Under the pieces are notes generated by a model. That model worked only from the letters and a program-made list of their open reading frames with translations, was not told where the DNA came from and did not search any database. This document shows positions 45,043-53,586 of a DNA stretch of 64,000 nt, one piece after another; the first letter of the stretch is position 1; every line of letters begins with the position of its first letter. Made by a program: the position numbers and the translations under genes. This DNA is from Stenotrophomonas maltophilia. GTDB taxonomy: Bacteria > Pseudomonadota > Gammaproteobacteria > Xanthomonadales > Xanthomonadaceae. The stretch spans positions 91,039 through 155,038 of the forward strand of contig NZ_RAUX01000018.1 in the NCBI RefSeq assembly GCF_013464485.1, in the 5' to 3' direction.

Positions 45043-45916
45043 GTACGCCAAGCTGACCAAGACTTTCCCGCTGTCGGCCACCCGCAGCGAGCCGCTCGGC
45101 CCTGTGCGCACCATCGCCGTGACCGGCGGCAAGGGCGGCGTGGGCAAGACGAATGTGTCCGCCAACCTGGCCGTGGCACTGGCCGGCATGGGCAAGCGCA
45201 CGCTGCTGCTGGACGCTGACCTGGGCCTGGCCAACATCGACGTGATCCTGGGACTGAACCCCACCTTCACGCTGGCCGACCTGGTCGCAGGCCGCTGCTC
45301 GCTGGACGACGTCATCGTCGAAGGCCCGAACGGCGTTCTGGTGGTGCCGGCCGCATCCGGCCGCCGGCACATGGCCGAGCTGGCCCCGGCCGAGCACGTC
45401 GGCCTGGTCAACGTGTTCTCCGAGCTGGAACGTGAACTGGACATCATGGTGGTGGATACCGCCGCCGGCATCACCGACGGCGTACTGACCTTCTGCCAGG
45501 CCGCGCAGGACACCGTGGTGGTGGTCTGTGACGAGCCGGCCTCGATCACCGACGCCTACGCCCTGATCAAGGTCCTGTCGCGCGAACGGGGCGTGGACCG
45601 CATCCAGGTAGTGGCCAACATGGTGCGCGACCCCAATGAAGGCCGCGTGCTGTACGAGAAGCTGACTCGCGTCTGCGAGAAGTTCCTTGCCGACGTCTCG
45701 CTGAACTACCTGGGCTGCGTGCCGCAGGACGACTGGCTGCGCCTGTCGGTGCAGCGCCAGCAGCCGGTGGTCAAGGCCTACCCGTCCAGCCCGTCCGCCC
45801 TGGCGATCACCGAAATCGCCCGCCGCACCGCGCGCTGGCAGGCGCCGACCGAGCCGCGCGGCGGTGTCGAGTTCTTCCTCGAACGCATCCTCAAGCAGCG
45901 TGGGGTGGCCGCATGA
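45029..45916 (+). CDS. flhG: Flagellar number regulator FlhG (FleN/YlxH, MinD-like ATPase)
   Basis: MinD-family ATPase limiting flagellar number, 295 residues. Deviant Walker A GGKGGVGKT (33-41) preceded by a basic N-terminal segment, then LLLDADLGLANIDVILGL and VDTAAGITDGVLTF. In pseudomonads the homologue FleN binds FleQ and restrains it; a similar loop with the FleQ of this window is likely. Translationally coupled to flhF and, by an ATGA overlap, to fliA. Confidence 0.95.
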   Translation: MPSREYAKLTKTFPLSATRSEPLGPVRTIAVTGGKGGVGKTNVSANLAVALAGMGKRTLLLDADLGLANIDVILGLNPTFTLADLVAGRCSLDDVIVEGPNGVLVVPAASGRRHMAELAPAEHVGLVNVFSELERELDIMVVDTAAGITDGVLTFCQAAQDTVVVVCDEPASITDAYALIKVLSRERGVDRIQVVANMVRDPNEGRVLYEKLTRVCEKFLADVSLNYLGCVPQDDWLRLSVQRQQPVVKAYPSSPSALAITEIARRTARWQAPTEPRGGVEFFLERILKQRGVAA

Positions 45917-46656
45917 AAGGTGCAGCCCAGTACCGCGAAGTCCAGCGATCGGCGGCCAACGAAGTCATCGCCCAGCACTCGGACCTGGTGCGGCGCATCG
46001 CCCACCACTTGGCCGCGCGCCTGCCGGCCAGCGTTGAAGTGGACGACCTGATCCAGGCCGGCATGATGGGCCTGATCGAAGCCTCGCGCAGCTACGACGC
46101 CGACCAGGGCGCCTCGTTCGAGACCTATGCCTCGATCCGCATCCGCGGCTCGATGATCGACGAGATCCGCCGTGGCGACTGGGTACCGCGCTCGGTGCAC
46201 CGCCGTGCCCGTGATGCCGCCGCCACCATCCGCCGCCTGGAACAGAGCAGTGGCCGCGCCGCCAGCGCCACCGAAGTGGCCGCCGCGATGGAGATGCCGC
46301 TGCCCGAATACCTGCGGCTGATGGAAGACGCCGCACGTGGCCAGGTGCTGAGCCTGGAGTCGCGCATCGAGGACCAGGGCGAGCTGGACACCGTCGCCCA
46401 GGGCGGCCCGACCCCGCAGCAGGTGCTGGAGCGCGGCGAGTTCGGGCGCGAGCTGGGCAAGGCCATCGGCCACCTGCCCGAGCGCGAACAGCTGGTGCTC
46501 TCGCTCTATTACGAGCAGGAACTGAACCTGAAGGAGATCGGCGCGGTGCTCGGCGTGAGCGAATCGCGGGTCTGCCAGATCCACGGCCAGGCGGTGCTGC
46601 GTCTGCGCGGCCGGCTCAAGATTTTCGAGGCGGCGGACGCCGGCCTGGAAGAATGA
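45913..46656 (+). CDS. fliA: Sigma-28 factor FliA
   Basis: Flagellar class-late sigma factor, 247 residues. Region 2: LIQAGMMGLIEASRSYDADQ and FETYASIRIRGSMIDEIRRG; region 4: LPEREQLVLSLYYEQELNLK then EIGAVLGVSESRVCQIHGQA. It should read the TAAAG-N11-GCCGAT type promoters found before fliC1, motC, mcp1, cheW and the OB-fold gene. Its anti-sigma FlgM is not in this window. Confidence 0.96.
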   Translation: MKGAAQYREVQRSAANEVIAQHSDLVRRIAHHLAARLPASVEVDDLIQAGMMGLIEASRSYDADQGASFETYASIRIRGSMIDEIRRGDWVPRSVHRRARDAAATIRRLEQSSGRAASATEVAAAMEMPLPEYLRLMEDAARGQVLSLESRIEDQGELDTVAQGGPTPQQVLERGEFGRELGKAIGHLPEREQLVLSLYYEQELNLKEIGAVLGVSESRVCQIHGQAVLRLRGRLKIFEAADAGLEE

Positions 46657-46713
46657 ACATGACCGAGGCGGCTGCCCCCGGCCGCCCGGAATGAACAACA
46701 AAGGAACTCTGCT

Positions 46714-47106
46714 TTGAACAAGAACATGCGCATCCTGATCGTCGACGACTTCTCGACCATGCGTCGAATCGTCAAGAACCTGCTGGGCGATCTGGGCTTC
46801 ACCAACACCGCCGAAGCCGAGGACGGGCATGCCGCGCTGTCGCTGCTGCAGAGCCAGCCGTTCGATTTCGTGGTCACCGACTGGAACATGCCGGTGATGA
46901 CCGGCATCGAGCTGCTGAAGGCGATCCGCGCCGATGCCAAGCTGAAGACCCTGCCGGTGCTGATGGTCACCGCTGAAGCCAAGCGCGAGCAGATCATCGA
47001 AGCGGCGCAGAACGGCGTGAATGGCTACATCATCAAGCCGTTCACCGCGCAGACCCTGGAAGAGAAGCTCGGCAAGATCTTCGAACGCCTGGCGGCCAGC
47101 GCCTGA
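46714..47106 (+). CDS. cheY: Chemotaxis response regulator CheY (first copy)
   Basis: Motor-binding receiver, 130 residues. The start is TTG 46714: AAGGA at 46701-46705 has correct spacing to it, while the ATG at 46726 would be 20 bases away. Acidic Asp11/Asp12, phospho-acceptor Asp56 followed by Trp57 as in enteric CheY, Thr/Ser switch region (VTAEAK) and Lys109 are all present. The stop overlaps the cheZ start (TGATG). Confidence 0.95.
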   Translation: MNKNMRILIVDDFSTMRRIVKNLLGDLGFTNTAEAEDGHAALSLLQSQPFDFVVTDWNMPVMTGIELLKAIRADAKLKTLPVLMVTAEAKREQIIEAAQNGVNGYIIKPFTAQTLEEKLGKIFERLAASA

Positions 47107-47711
47107 TGGATACCACGGTCGACAGGAACGCCCTCGCCCTGCGCCTGCAGGAAGCCCTGGACGCGCTCGAGTCCGGTGACGAAGCCGCCTGGCGGCAGCG
47201 CATCGACGGACTGGTCGCGCTGCGCACGCAGCCGATGATGAGCGGCCTTTCGCGGCTGGCCCGCGAGCTGGGGCAGGCACTGGGTGAACTGCCGACCGTG
47301 CCCAGCGAGGCCGGTGAGCTGGACGATGCCTGCGCGCGCCTGGACCACGTGGTGGCGATGACCGAACAGGCCACCCACCGTACGCTGGACCTGGCCGAAG
47401 AATGCCGCAGCCTGACCGAACAGCTGCGTGCCGAAGGGCTGCAGCCGGGCCAGGACGCGCAGCTCGAGCGCATCCGCCACAACCTGACCGAGATCGCCCT
47501 GACCCAGAGTTACCAGGACCTGACCGGGCAGATCATCCGTCGCGTGGTCGGCATCGTCCGCCGCGTGCATGAAGGTTTTGGCGCACTCGGCCTGCCGCCG
47601 GAACAGCATCGCACCGATCCGGAACTGGCCGGGCCGGCACTGAAAGGACTGGACCGCCACGCGGTCTCGCAGAACGACGCCGACGACCTGTTGTCGGATC
47701 TGGGGCTGTAA
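47106..47711 (+). CDS. cheZ: CheY-P phosphatase CheZ
   Basis: 201 residues, long helical hairpin protein. The catalytic region SYQDLTGQIIRRVV contains Asp138 and Gln142, aligned with the functional Asp and Gln of enteric CheZ. The C-terminal CheY-binding peptide (QNDADDLLSDLGL) is present. Its pairing with the first cheY supports that this CheY is the motor signal. Confidence 0.94.
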   Translation: MDTTVDRNALALRLQEALDALESGDEAAWRQRIDGLVALRTQPMMSGLSRLARELGQALGELPTVPSEAGELDDACARLDHVVAMTEQATHRTLDLAEECRSLTEQLRAEGLQPGQDAQLERIRHNLTEIALTQSYQDLTGQIIRRVVGIVRRVHEGFGALGLPPEQHRTDPELAGPALKGLDRHAVSQNDADDLLSDLGL

Positions 47712-47713
47712 GC

Positions 47714-49534
47714 ATGAGCGCGGTATCCGACGACATCACTGCCGATTTCATCATCGAGGCACAGGAAATCCTGGACCGCCTGGGCGAACAGCTGGTGTCG
47801 CTGGAACAGGCACCGCAGGACAGCGAGCAGCTCAATGCGGTGTTCCGCGGCTACCACACGCTCAAGGGCGGCGCCGGTTTCCTCGGCGTCACCGCCATGG
47901 TCGAGCTGTGCCATGCCGCCGAAGAAGCGCTGGGCATCGCGCGCGCCGGCCAGGCCGTGCTGCAGGCCCATCACTTCGATGCCGCCCAGCAATCGCTGGA
48001 CTACCTGCAGTCGATGCTCGACGCAGTGTCGTCGGGCACCGAACCGGGTTACGCGCCGCCGGAGCTGATCGCGCAGTTCGACATGCACGGCGGTGGCACG
48101 GCTGCGCCTGTTGCAGCCGCGCCTGCAACAGGCGGCAGCGACCTGATCACCGATGACGAATTCGAAGCCCTGCTCGACCAGCTGCATGGCGGCAACGCGC
48201 CAACTGCGGTCGCAACGGCGAAGAAGGCCGACGACGGGCTGATCAGCGAAGACGAATTCGAAGCCCTGCTCGATCAGCTGCATGGCGGCGCCGCGCCCGG
48301 TGCCAAGCCCGTCGCTGCTGCACCCGCCGCACCGGCACCGCGCCCGGCTGCACCGGCCCCCGCCGCCAAGCCGCCAGCAAAGCCGCTGGCCGAGGCCGAA
48401 CACACCGTGCGCGTGGACACCAAGCGCCTGGACGCGATCGTCAACCTGATCGGCGAACTGGTGCTGTCACGCAATCGACTGAAGACCCTGCGTGCGCGCC
48501 TGCGCGACGAGGAGCTGGACCGCGCCGTATCGACGCTCGACATCGCCACTGCCCGCCTGCAGTCGGCGGTGATGCGCACCCGCATGCAGCCGGTGGGCAA
48601 GGTGTTCTCGCGCTTCCCCAAGGTCGCCCGCGACGTCGCCCGCTCGCTGAAGAAGGAAGTGGACCTGGAGCTGATCGGCGCCGAGACCGAGCTCGACCGC
48701 AACCTGGTCGAAGCGCTGGCTGACCCGCTGGTGCACCTGGTGCGCAACGCCATCGACCACGGCGTGGAAATGCCCGAGCTGCGCGAAGCGCAGGGAAAGC
48801 CGCGGATGGGCCACGTGCGCCTCTCCGCACAACAGGAAGGTGACTACGTCAGCATCGAGGTGCAGGACGATGGCGCCGGCATCGACCCGGAAAAGCTGCG
48901 CGCCAAGGCACGCGAGAAGGGCTTGATCGACCCGGAAGCTGCCGCACGCCTGAGCAGCGAGGAATGCCTGCACCTGGTGTTCCTGCCCGGCTTCTCGACC
49001 AAGCAGCAGGTCACGGATATTTCCGGACGTGGCGTCGGCATGGACGTGGTGCAGTCGCGCATCCGTGAACTGAGCGGGCAGATCCAGATCCAGTCCGAAC
49101 TGGGTCGCGGCAGTCGCTTCCTGATCCGCGTGCCGCTCACCCTGGCCATCCTGCCGACCCTGCTGGTGCAGGCCGGCGAGGATGTCTACGCCCTGCCGCT
49201 GGCCCGCGTGATGGAAGTGCTGCATGCGCCACGCACCTCGCTGGGCTGGTTCGATGGCCGTGCCGTACTCGACCGCCGCTCGCACACCCTGCCGCTGGTC
49301 GATCTGCGCCAATGGCTGGATGTGACGCCGGCCGCCTCGACCCTGCTGACCATCGTGGTGCTCCAGGCCGGTGAAGCGCGCTTCGGCCTGGTCGTGGACC
49401 AGGTGCGCGGGCGTGAGGAAGTGGTCATCAAGCCCCTGCCGAAAGCCCTGCGCGGCCTGCGTGGTTACGCCGGTGCAACCTTGATTGGCGATGGTCGCAT
49501 GGCCCTGATCCTGGACGTGGACGGGTTGAGATGA
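47714..49534 (+). CDS. cheA: Chemotaxis histidine kinase CheA (first copy)
   Basis: 606 residues. Hpt domain with phospho-His48 in YHTLKGGAGF. The linker (about 110-228) carries two copies of a FliM-like peptide, LITDDEFEALLDQLHGG (144-160) and LISEDEFEALLDQLHGG (176-192), in place of a recognisable P2 domain. Then dimerisation domain, HATPase with HLVRNAIDHG, QDDGAGIDP and GRGVGMDVV, and a CheW-like C-terminus. Located with cheY, cheZ, motCD, parC and parP, this is the flagellar (F6-like) kinase. cheB is missing from its usual place directly downstream. Confidence 0.95.
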   Translation: MSAVSDDITADFIIEAQEILDRLGEQLVSLEQAPQDSEQLNAVFRGYHTLKGGAGFLGVTAMVELCHAAEEALGIARAGQAVLQAHHFDAAQQSLDYLQSMLDAVSSGTEPGYAPPELIAQFDMHGGGTAAPVAAAPATGGSDLITDDEFEALLDQLHGGNAPTAVATAKKADDGLISEDEFEALLDQLHGGAAPGAKPVAAAPAAPAPRPAAPAPAAKPPAKPLAEAEHTVRVDTKRLDAIVNLIGELVLSRNRLKTLRARLRDEELDRAVSTLDIATARLQSAVMRTRMQPVGKVFSRFPKVARDVARSLKKEVDLELIGAETELDRNLVEALADPLVHLVRNAIDHGVEMPELREAQGKPRMGHVRLSAQQEGDYVSIEVQDDGAGIDPEKLRAKAREKGLIDPEAAARLSSEECLHLVFLPGFSTKQQVTDISGRGVGMDVVQSRIRELSGQIQIQSELGRGSRFLIRVPLTLAILPTLLVQAGEDVYALPLARVMEVLHAPRTSLGWFDGRAVLDRRSHTLPLVDLRQWLDVTPAASTLLTIVVLQAGEARFGLVVDQVRGREEVVIKPLPKALRGLRGYAGATLIGDGRMALILDVDGLR

Positions 49535-49539
49535 CCCCT

Positions 49540-49556
49540 GCCGGGCATGGCCCGGC
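49540..49556. repeat. Short GC hairpin after cheA
   Basis: GCCGGGC-ATG-GCCCGGC immediately follows the cheA stop. Related to the GCCGGGCACGGCCCGGC units in the REP clusters near 37473 and 39818, but without the GTAG head. Confidence 0.55.
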
Positions 49557-49601
49557 ACCCCGAAAACTGTGACTACCGTCTGTACGCGATCTCCCGGTGT
49601 C

Positions 49602-49628
49602 TCAAGTCCCATTCATACAAGCCGATAC
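49602..49628 (+). promoter_or_regulatory. Sigma-28 (FliA) promoter of motC
   Basis: TCAAGTCC, an 11-base spacer, then GCCGATAC. The -10 matches 7 of 8 consensus positions. Only seven bases separate it from the motC ATG at 49636, so the transcript would start at or next to the start codon. Confidence 0.78.
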
Positions 49629-49635
49629 CGGAACC

Positions 49636-50376
49636 ATGGATAGACTCAGCCTCATTGGACTCTTTCTCGCCCTGGCCTCACTGGTCGGTGGCAGCATCCT
49701 CAAGGGCGCCGGCCTGGCGTCGTTGTGGTCGCCTGCGGCGTTCGTGATCGTCATCGTTGGCACCGTGGCCGCGATCCTGCTGCACACCTCGCCGGCGGTG
49801 TTCAAGCATGCGTTCAAGATCGTGCGCTGGGTCGTGCGTCCGCCGCACAGCGACCGCCGGGAGCTGATCCAGCAGATCGTCGAGTGGAGCAACATCGCCC
49901 GCCGCCAGGGCCTGCTGGGCCTGGAATCACAGGTGGAAGCACAGCAGGACCCGTTCCTGCGCAAAGGCCTGCAGCTGCTGGTGGACGGCGTTGAACCCGA
50001 ATCGATGCGGCACATGCTGGAGATCGAACTTGGCAGCCAGGAACACCAGGACCAGGCTGGCGCCAAGGTCTTCGAGGCCATGGGCATCTATGCCCCGACC
50101 CTGGGCATCATCGGCGCCGTACTCGGCCTGATCGCGGTGATGAAGAACCTGGCCGACCCGAGCAAGCTCGGCCACGGCATCGCCGCCGCGTTCACCGCCA
50201 CCATCTACGGCATTGCCTCGGCCAACCTGCTGTTCCTGCCGATCGCCGCCAAGCTCAAGAGTGTGATCTCGCACAACACCCGCGACCGCGAAATGGTCAT
50301 CGAAGGCCTGATCTCGATCGCACAGGGCGAGAACCCGCGCAACATCGAAACCAATCTCTCCGGCTTCCTGCACTGA
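49636..50376 (+). CDS. motC: Flagellar stator protein MotC
   Basis: Proton-channel stator subunit of the MotA family, 246 residues. Start ATG 49636 gives the family N-terminus MDRLSLIGLFLALASLVGGS; a GTG 13 codons upstream would run through the promoter. Four transmembrane segments (about 5-22, 30-50, 150-170, 182-203), with TLGIIGAVLGLIAVMKNLAD and GIAAAFTATIYGIASANLLF typical of MotA/MotC. The second-type stator pair with MotD; motA and motB are not in this window. Confidence 0.93.
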   Translation: MDRLSLIGLFLALASLVGGSILKGAGLASLWSPAAFVIVIVGTVAAILLHTSPAVFKHAFKIVRWVVRPPHSDRRELIQQIVEWSNIARRQGLLGLESQVEAQQDPFLRKGLQLLVDGVEPESMRHMLEIELGSQEHQDQAGAKVFEAMGIYAPTLGIIGAVLGLIAVMKNLADPSKLGHGIAAAFTATIYGIASANLLFLPIAAKLKSVISHNTRDREMVIEGLISIAQGENPRNIETNLSGFLH

Positions 50377-50377
50377 C

Positions 50378-51394
50378 ATGGCACGCCGCAAGCACCACGA
50401 AGAGCACGCCAACCATGAAGCATGGGCGATCCCCTATGCCGATCTGATGACGTTGCTGCTCGCCTTCTTCGTGGTCATGTACGCAATCTCATCGGTCAAC
50501 GAGGGCAAGTACCGGATCATGGCCGACGCGCTCACCGACGCCTTCGGTGGTGCGCCGCGCACCATCAATCCGGTGCAGGTCGGCAACAAGCAGGTACAGG
50601 GCGGGGGCTGGGACAGCCCGTCAGTGATCAAGTCCGGCACCAAGATCGGCCCCTCCGCACCGGCGCCGTCGCACGACCCGACCCTGCTGCCGTCGATGGC
50701 ATCGCAGATGCGCATGCCGGTCTCGGTGCACAACCAGGAGCAGATCGCGCGCGCCGAGCGCCAGCTCAACAGCATTGCCGATCGCCTCACTGCGGCGTTG
50801 GCGCCACTGATCGACCGCGGCATGATCAGCGTGCGCCGCACCGAGCTGTGGATCGAAGTCGAGATCAACAGCGACATCCTGTTCCCGACCGGCTCGGCGG
50901 CACTGGACGTGCACGCCCGGCAGACCCTGGCCAGCCTGGCCGATGTGCTGCGCGACGTACCCAACAGTGTGCGCGTGGAAGGTCATACGGACAACGTGCC
51001 GATCGCCACCGCCACCTTCCCCTCCAACTGGGAGCTGTCGGCCGGACGCGCAGCCAGCGTGGTGCACCTGTTCGCCGACCAAGGCGTGCAGCCGTCGCGG
51101 CTGGCGATGGTCGGCTATGGCCAGTTCCGCCCGCGTGAGGAAAACGACAGTGCGCAGGGCCGCAACCGCAACCGACGGGTGATGGTCATCATCCTGGCCG
51201 ACACCTCGCATTCGGTGGACCCGCTCGGCCAGCGCCTGAACGCAGCCACCGGCGCCGCCGACAGCAGCACCACCGCACACGCCGCCGCAACGCCGGCCCC
51301 CCCCCACACTTCCCCCATCGCACCGGTGACGTTGCCACCGGTGCCGGCTGGCAGCCGCGTCGGCGCCGCCGTTCCCCCGGCAATGAAGGAGTAA
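50378..51394 (+). CDS. motD: Flagellar stator protein MotD
   Basis: MotB-family partner of MotC, 338 residues. A basic cytoplasmic N-terminus (MARRKHHEEH), then the plug/transmembrane segment with the proton-accepting Asp in AWAIPYADLMTLLLAFFVVM, and a C-terminal OmpA-like peptidoglycan-binding domain (VRVEGHTDNVPIATATFPSN, then WELSAGRAASVVHLF). The tail after about 275 is Ala/Pro-rich and variable. Confidence 0.94.
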   Translation: MARRKHHEEHANHEAWAIPYADLMTLLLAFFVVMYAISSVNEGKYRIMADALTDAFGGAPRTINPVQVGNKQVQGGGWDSPSVIKSGTKIGPSAPAPSHDPTLLPSMASQMRMPVSVHNQEQIARAERQLNSIADRLTAALAPLIDRGMISVRRTELWIEVEINSDILFPTGSAALDVHARQTLASLADVLRDVPNSVRVEGHTDNVPIATATFPSNWELSAGRAASVVHLFADQGVQPSRLAMVGYGQFRPREENDSAQGRNRNRRVMVIILADTSHSVDPLGQRLNAATGAADSSTTAHAAATPAPPHTSPIAPVTLPPVPAGSRVGAAVPPAMKE

Positions 51395-51398
51395 ACCG

Positions 51399-52181
51399 AT
51401 GCGCATCTGGGCAGTCGCCAACCAGAAGGGCGGAGTCGGCAAGACCACCACCACCCTCGCTCTCGGCCGCGGCCTGGCCGCGCTTGGCCATCGCGTGCTG
51501 CTGATCGACCTCGATCCGCACGCCTCGCTCAGCCGCGCCTTCGGCGTGCCGGTGGATCCGCCGCCGGCGGGCGTGCTGGAACTGTTCGGCGCACCACCGG
51601 CCGATCTCTCCAGCCTGTGCCATGCCAGCAGCATCCATGGCCTGGACTTCGTCTGTGCGCAGTCGGCGCTGGCCACGCTGGAGCGCCGCAGCGCCAACCA
51701 GCCCGGCCTCGGCCTGGCCCTGCAGAACGCGCTGGCACGCCACAACGGCCAGCACGACTACATCCTGCTGGACTGCGCCCCGACCCTCGGCCTGCTGATG
51801 ATCAACGCCCTGGCCGCCGCCGACCGCCTGATCATCCCGACCCAGGCCGAGCCACTGGCCCTGCATGGCCTGGACGGCATGGTCCGCACCGGCGAGATGG
51901 TCGAGCGCTCGCGCCGCCGCCCTCTGCCGATCTCGATCCTGCCGACCCTGTTCGACCGCCGCACCCGCGCCGGCAACGAGTCGCTGCGCACGATGCAGGA
52001 TCGTCACGGCACCCGGGTGTGGGAAGACGCCATTCCGATCGACACCCGCATCAGCAACGCCGCCGGCCTGACCCTGCCAAGCGTTGGTGAGGACTACCCG
52101 GGCCGCGGCCTGGCTGCGTACCGCCGCGCGCTGAACTGGATCCTCGGCGAGGATGCCCGCGCCCTGGAGCAGGCCGCATGA
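51399..52181 (+). CDS. parC: ParA-like ATPase ParC for polar chemotaxis arrays
   Basis: 260 residues. Starts MRIWAVANQKGGVGKTTTT with the deviant Walker A at 9-17, then LIDLDPHASLSRAFGV and LLDCAPTLGLLMINALAA. In Vibrio and Pseudomonas, ParA-type ATPases in the che operon (ParC) place signalling arrays at the cell pole. Overlaps parP by four bases. Distinct from the FlhG-type MinD protein at 45029. Confidence 0.9.
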   Translation: MRIWAVANQKGGVGKTTTTLALGRGLAALGHRVLLIDLDPHASLSRAFGVPVDPPPAGVLELFGAPPADLSSLCHASSIHGLDFVCAQSALATLERRSANQPGLGLALQNALARHNGQHDYILLDCAPTLGLLMINALAAADRLIIPTQAEPLALHGLDGMVRTGEMVERSRRRPLPISILPTLFDRRTRAGNESLRTMQDRHGTRVWEDAIPIDTRISNAAGLTLPSVGEDYPGRGLAAYRRALNWILGEDARALEQAA

Positions 52182-53383
52182 ACAGCACCGGCGTACTGGA
52201 CGATTATCTGGACGAACTGCTGGGCGAAGCGATTGCCGTGGCGCCACCGTCTGCACCGCCGCCGGCCAGCGACGAAGCGTGCCCGGCGATTGCAGCGGAC
52301 GCCGAACGCGAGCCGACCTGGGACGATCTTCCGGCCGAAGTGATCTACGAGACCGACACCGCGGCCACCACACCGATTGAGGACGACGCTGCGCTGGAAG
52401 CTGCATTCGAGGCCGCTGCTGGCGCGCCCGAGCGCGAGCCGACCTGGGACGACCTGCCGGCCGAAGTGATCTACGAAACGGAGATTGTTGCTGCTGCCCC
52501 GGCAGAGGACAACGCAGCGCTGGAAGCCGCTTTCGAGGTCGCCGCAACGCCTGTCGCCGCTCCCGAGCGCGAACCGACCTGGGATGACCTGCCTGACGAG
52601 GTGATCCACGAGACGCCCCCTGCTCCGGCCGCCGCCAAGGCAGGCCCGGAACCCACCTGGGACGATCTGCCCGACGAAGTGATCTACGAGACCGATACGG
52701 CCGACAGCCATCGCCTCGCCCACACCGACAGCCCCGGCCTGCAGGCCGCGTTCGATGCCGCTGCCGGCGGCGAGGACGTTCCTGCGCCACCACCGGCCGT
52801 AGTCGCAGCACCCGCTCCAGCGGCACGCACCGATGCCGCGCCGCCACCGCGCGCGGCCGTGGACGCGCCAGCAGGCAACCGTCCGAACAGCTGGCAGGAA
52901 CTGCAGGCACAGGCACATCGGCCCGCCAGCAGTCCGCATCCGCAGAACCGACGCGCCGGTGAGCGCACCTCGCGCTGGCTGCGCCTGCGCTGTGGCGCCC
53001 AGGCCTATGCGCTGGAACTGCTGAAGGTGCAGGAGGTGGTACTGCCGGTTCCACTGTTGCCATTGCGCGGCACCGCAGCCGCCATGCTCGGCATCATGAA
53101 CCTGCGTGGCCAGGTGGTGCCGGTGATGGACCTCGGCCTGCATCTGGGCGCCGCCGCCGCCGAGGATGACGCACAGACCCGCATCGTGGTGCTGGAAGAA
53201 GACGGCGAGACCATCGGCCTGCGCGTGTCGGCGGTGGAAGATGTCGCCAACCTCACCGATTCACAGATCGAACCGCCGGATACCGCGCGCATCTGCCAGA
53301 TCTCCAACGACCTGTTCCGTGGCGTCGCCCGGGTCAGCCAGCGCCCAATGATCCTGCTGGATGCCACGCGGCTGTTGAGCTGA
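52178..53383 (+). CDS. parP: ParP-like CheW-domain protein with four WDDLP repeats
   Basis: 401 residues. The C-terminal ~135 residues are a CheW-type domain (SRWLRLRCGAQAYALELLKV, MLGIMNLRGQVVPVMDLG). The N-terminal part is acidic, Ala/Pro-rich and holds four copies of EPTWDDLPAEVIYETD or close variants at residues 45-60, 87-102, 132-147 and 158-173, with AALEAAFEAA spacers after the first two. The extreme N-terminus (LDDYLDELLGEAI) is a helical acidic motif. Position after parC matches ParP, which links CheA and receptors to ParC. The repeats are not something I recognise from characterised ParP. Confidence 0.88.
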   Translation: MNSTGVLDDYLDELLGEAIAVAPPSAPPPASDEACPAIAADAEREPTWDDLPAEVIYETDTAATTPIEDDAALEAAFEAAAGAPEREPTWDDLPAEVIYETEIVAAAPAEDNAALEAAFEVAATPVAAPEREPTWDDLPDEVIHETPPAPAAAKAGPEPTWDDLPDEVIYETDTADSHRLAHTDSPGLQAAFDAAAGGEDVPAPPPAVVAAPAPAARTDAAPPPRAAVDAPAGNRPNSWQELQAQAHRPASSPHPQNRRAGERTSRWLRLRCGAQAYALELLKVQEVVLPVPLLPLRGTAAAMLGIMNLRGQVVPVMDLGLHLGAAAAEDDAQTRIVVLEEDGETIGLRVSAVEDVANLTDSQIEPPDTARICQISNDLFRGVARVSQRPMILLDATRLLS

Positions 53384-53586
53384 GCGGAAAAAAGGGACGG
53401 AGGGGATTAAGTCGCATCCGCCTCCATCAGCAACGGCGACTACGCAGTGGGGACGGCAGGTGCCGATGCGCAGCATTGGCATCTCCCGTCCCCGAACAAC
53501 ACCGCATCGACGCACCGCGTCGATTCCCCTAAAGAACCCTGCCGGGGTGCCGTTATGGATCACGGAACCGTTTGTCCGGAGCAACG

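Noticed and set aside
53384-53586. FliA promoter before the STAS gene
   Set aside because: GCCGATGC occurs at 53462 but the -35 position (CAGTGGGG) does not fit.
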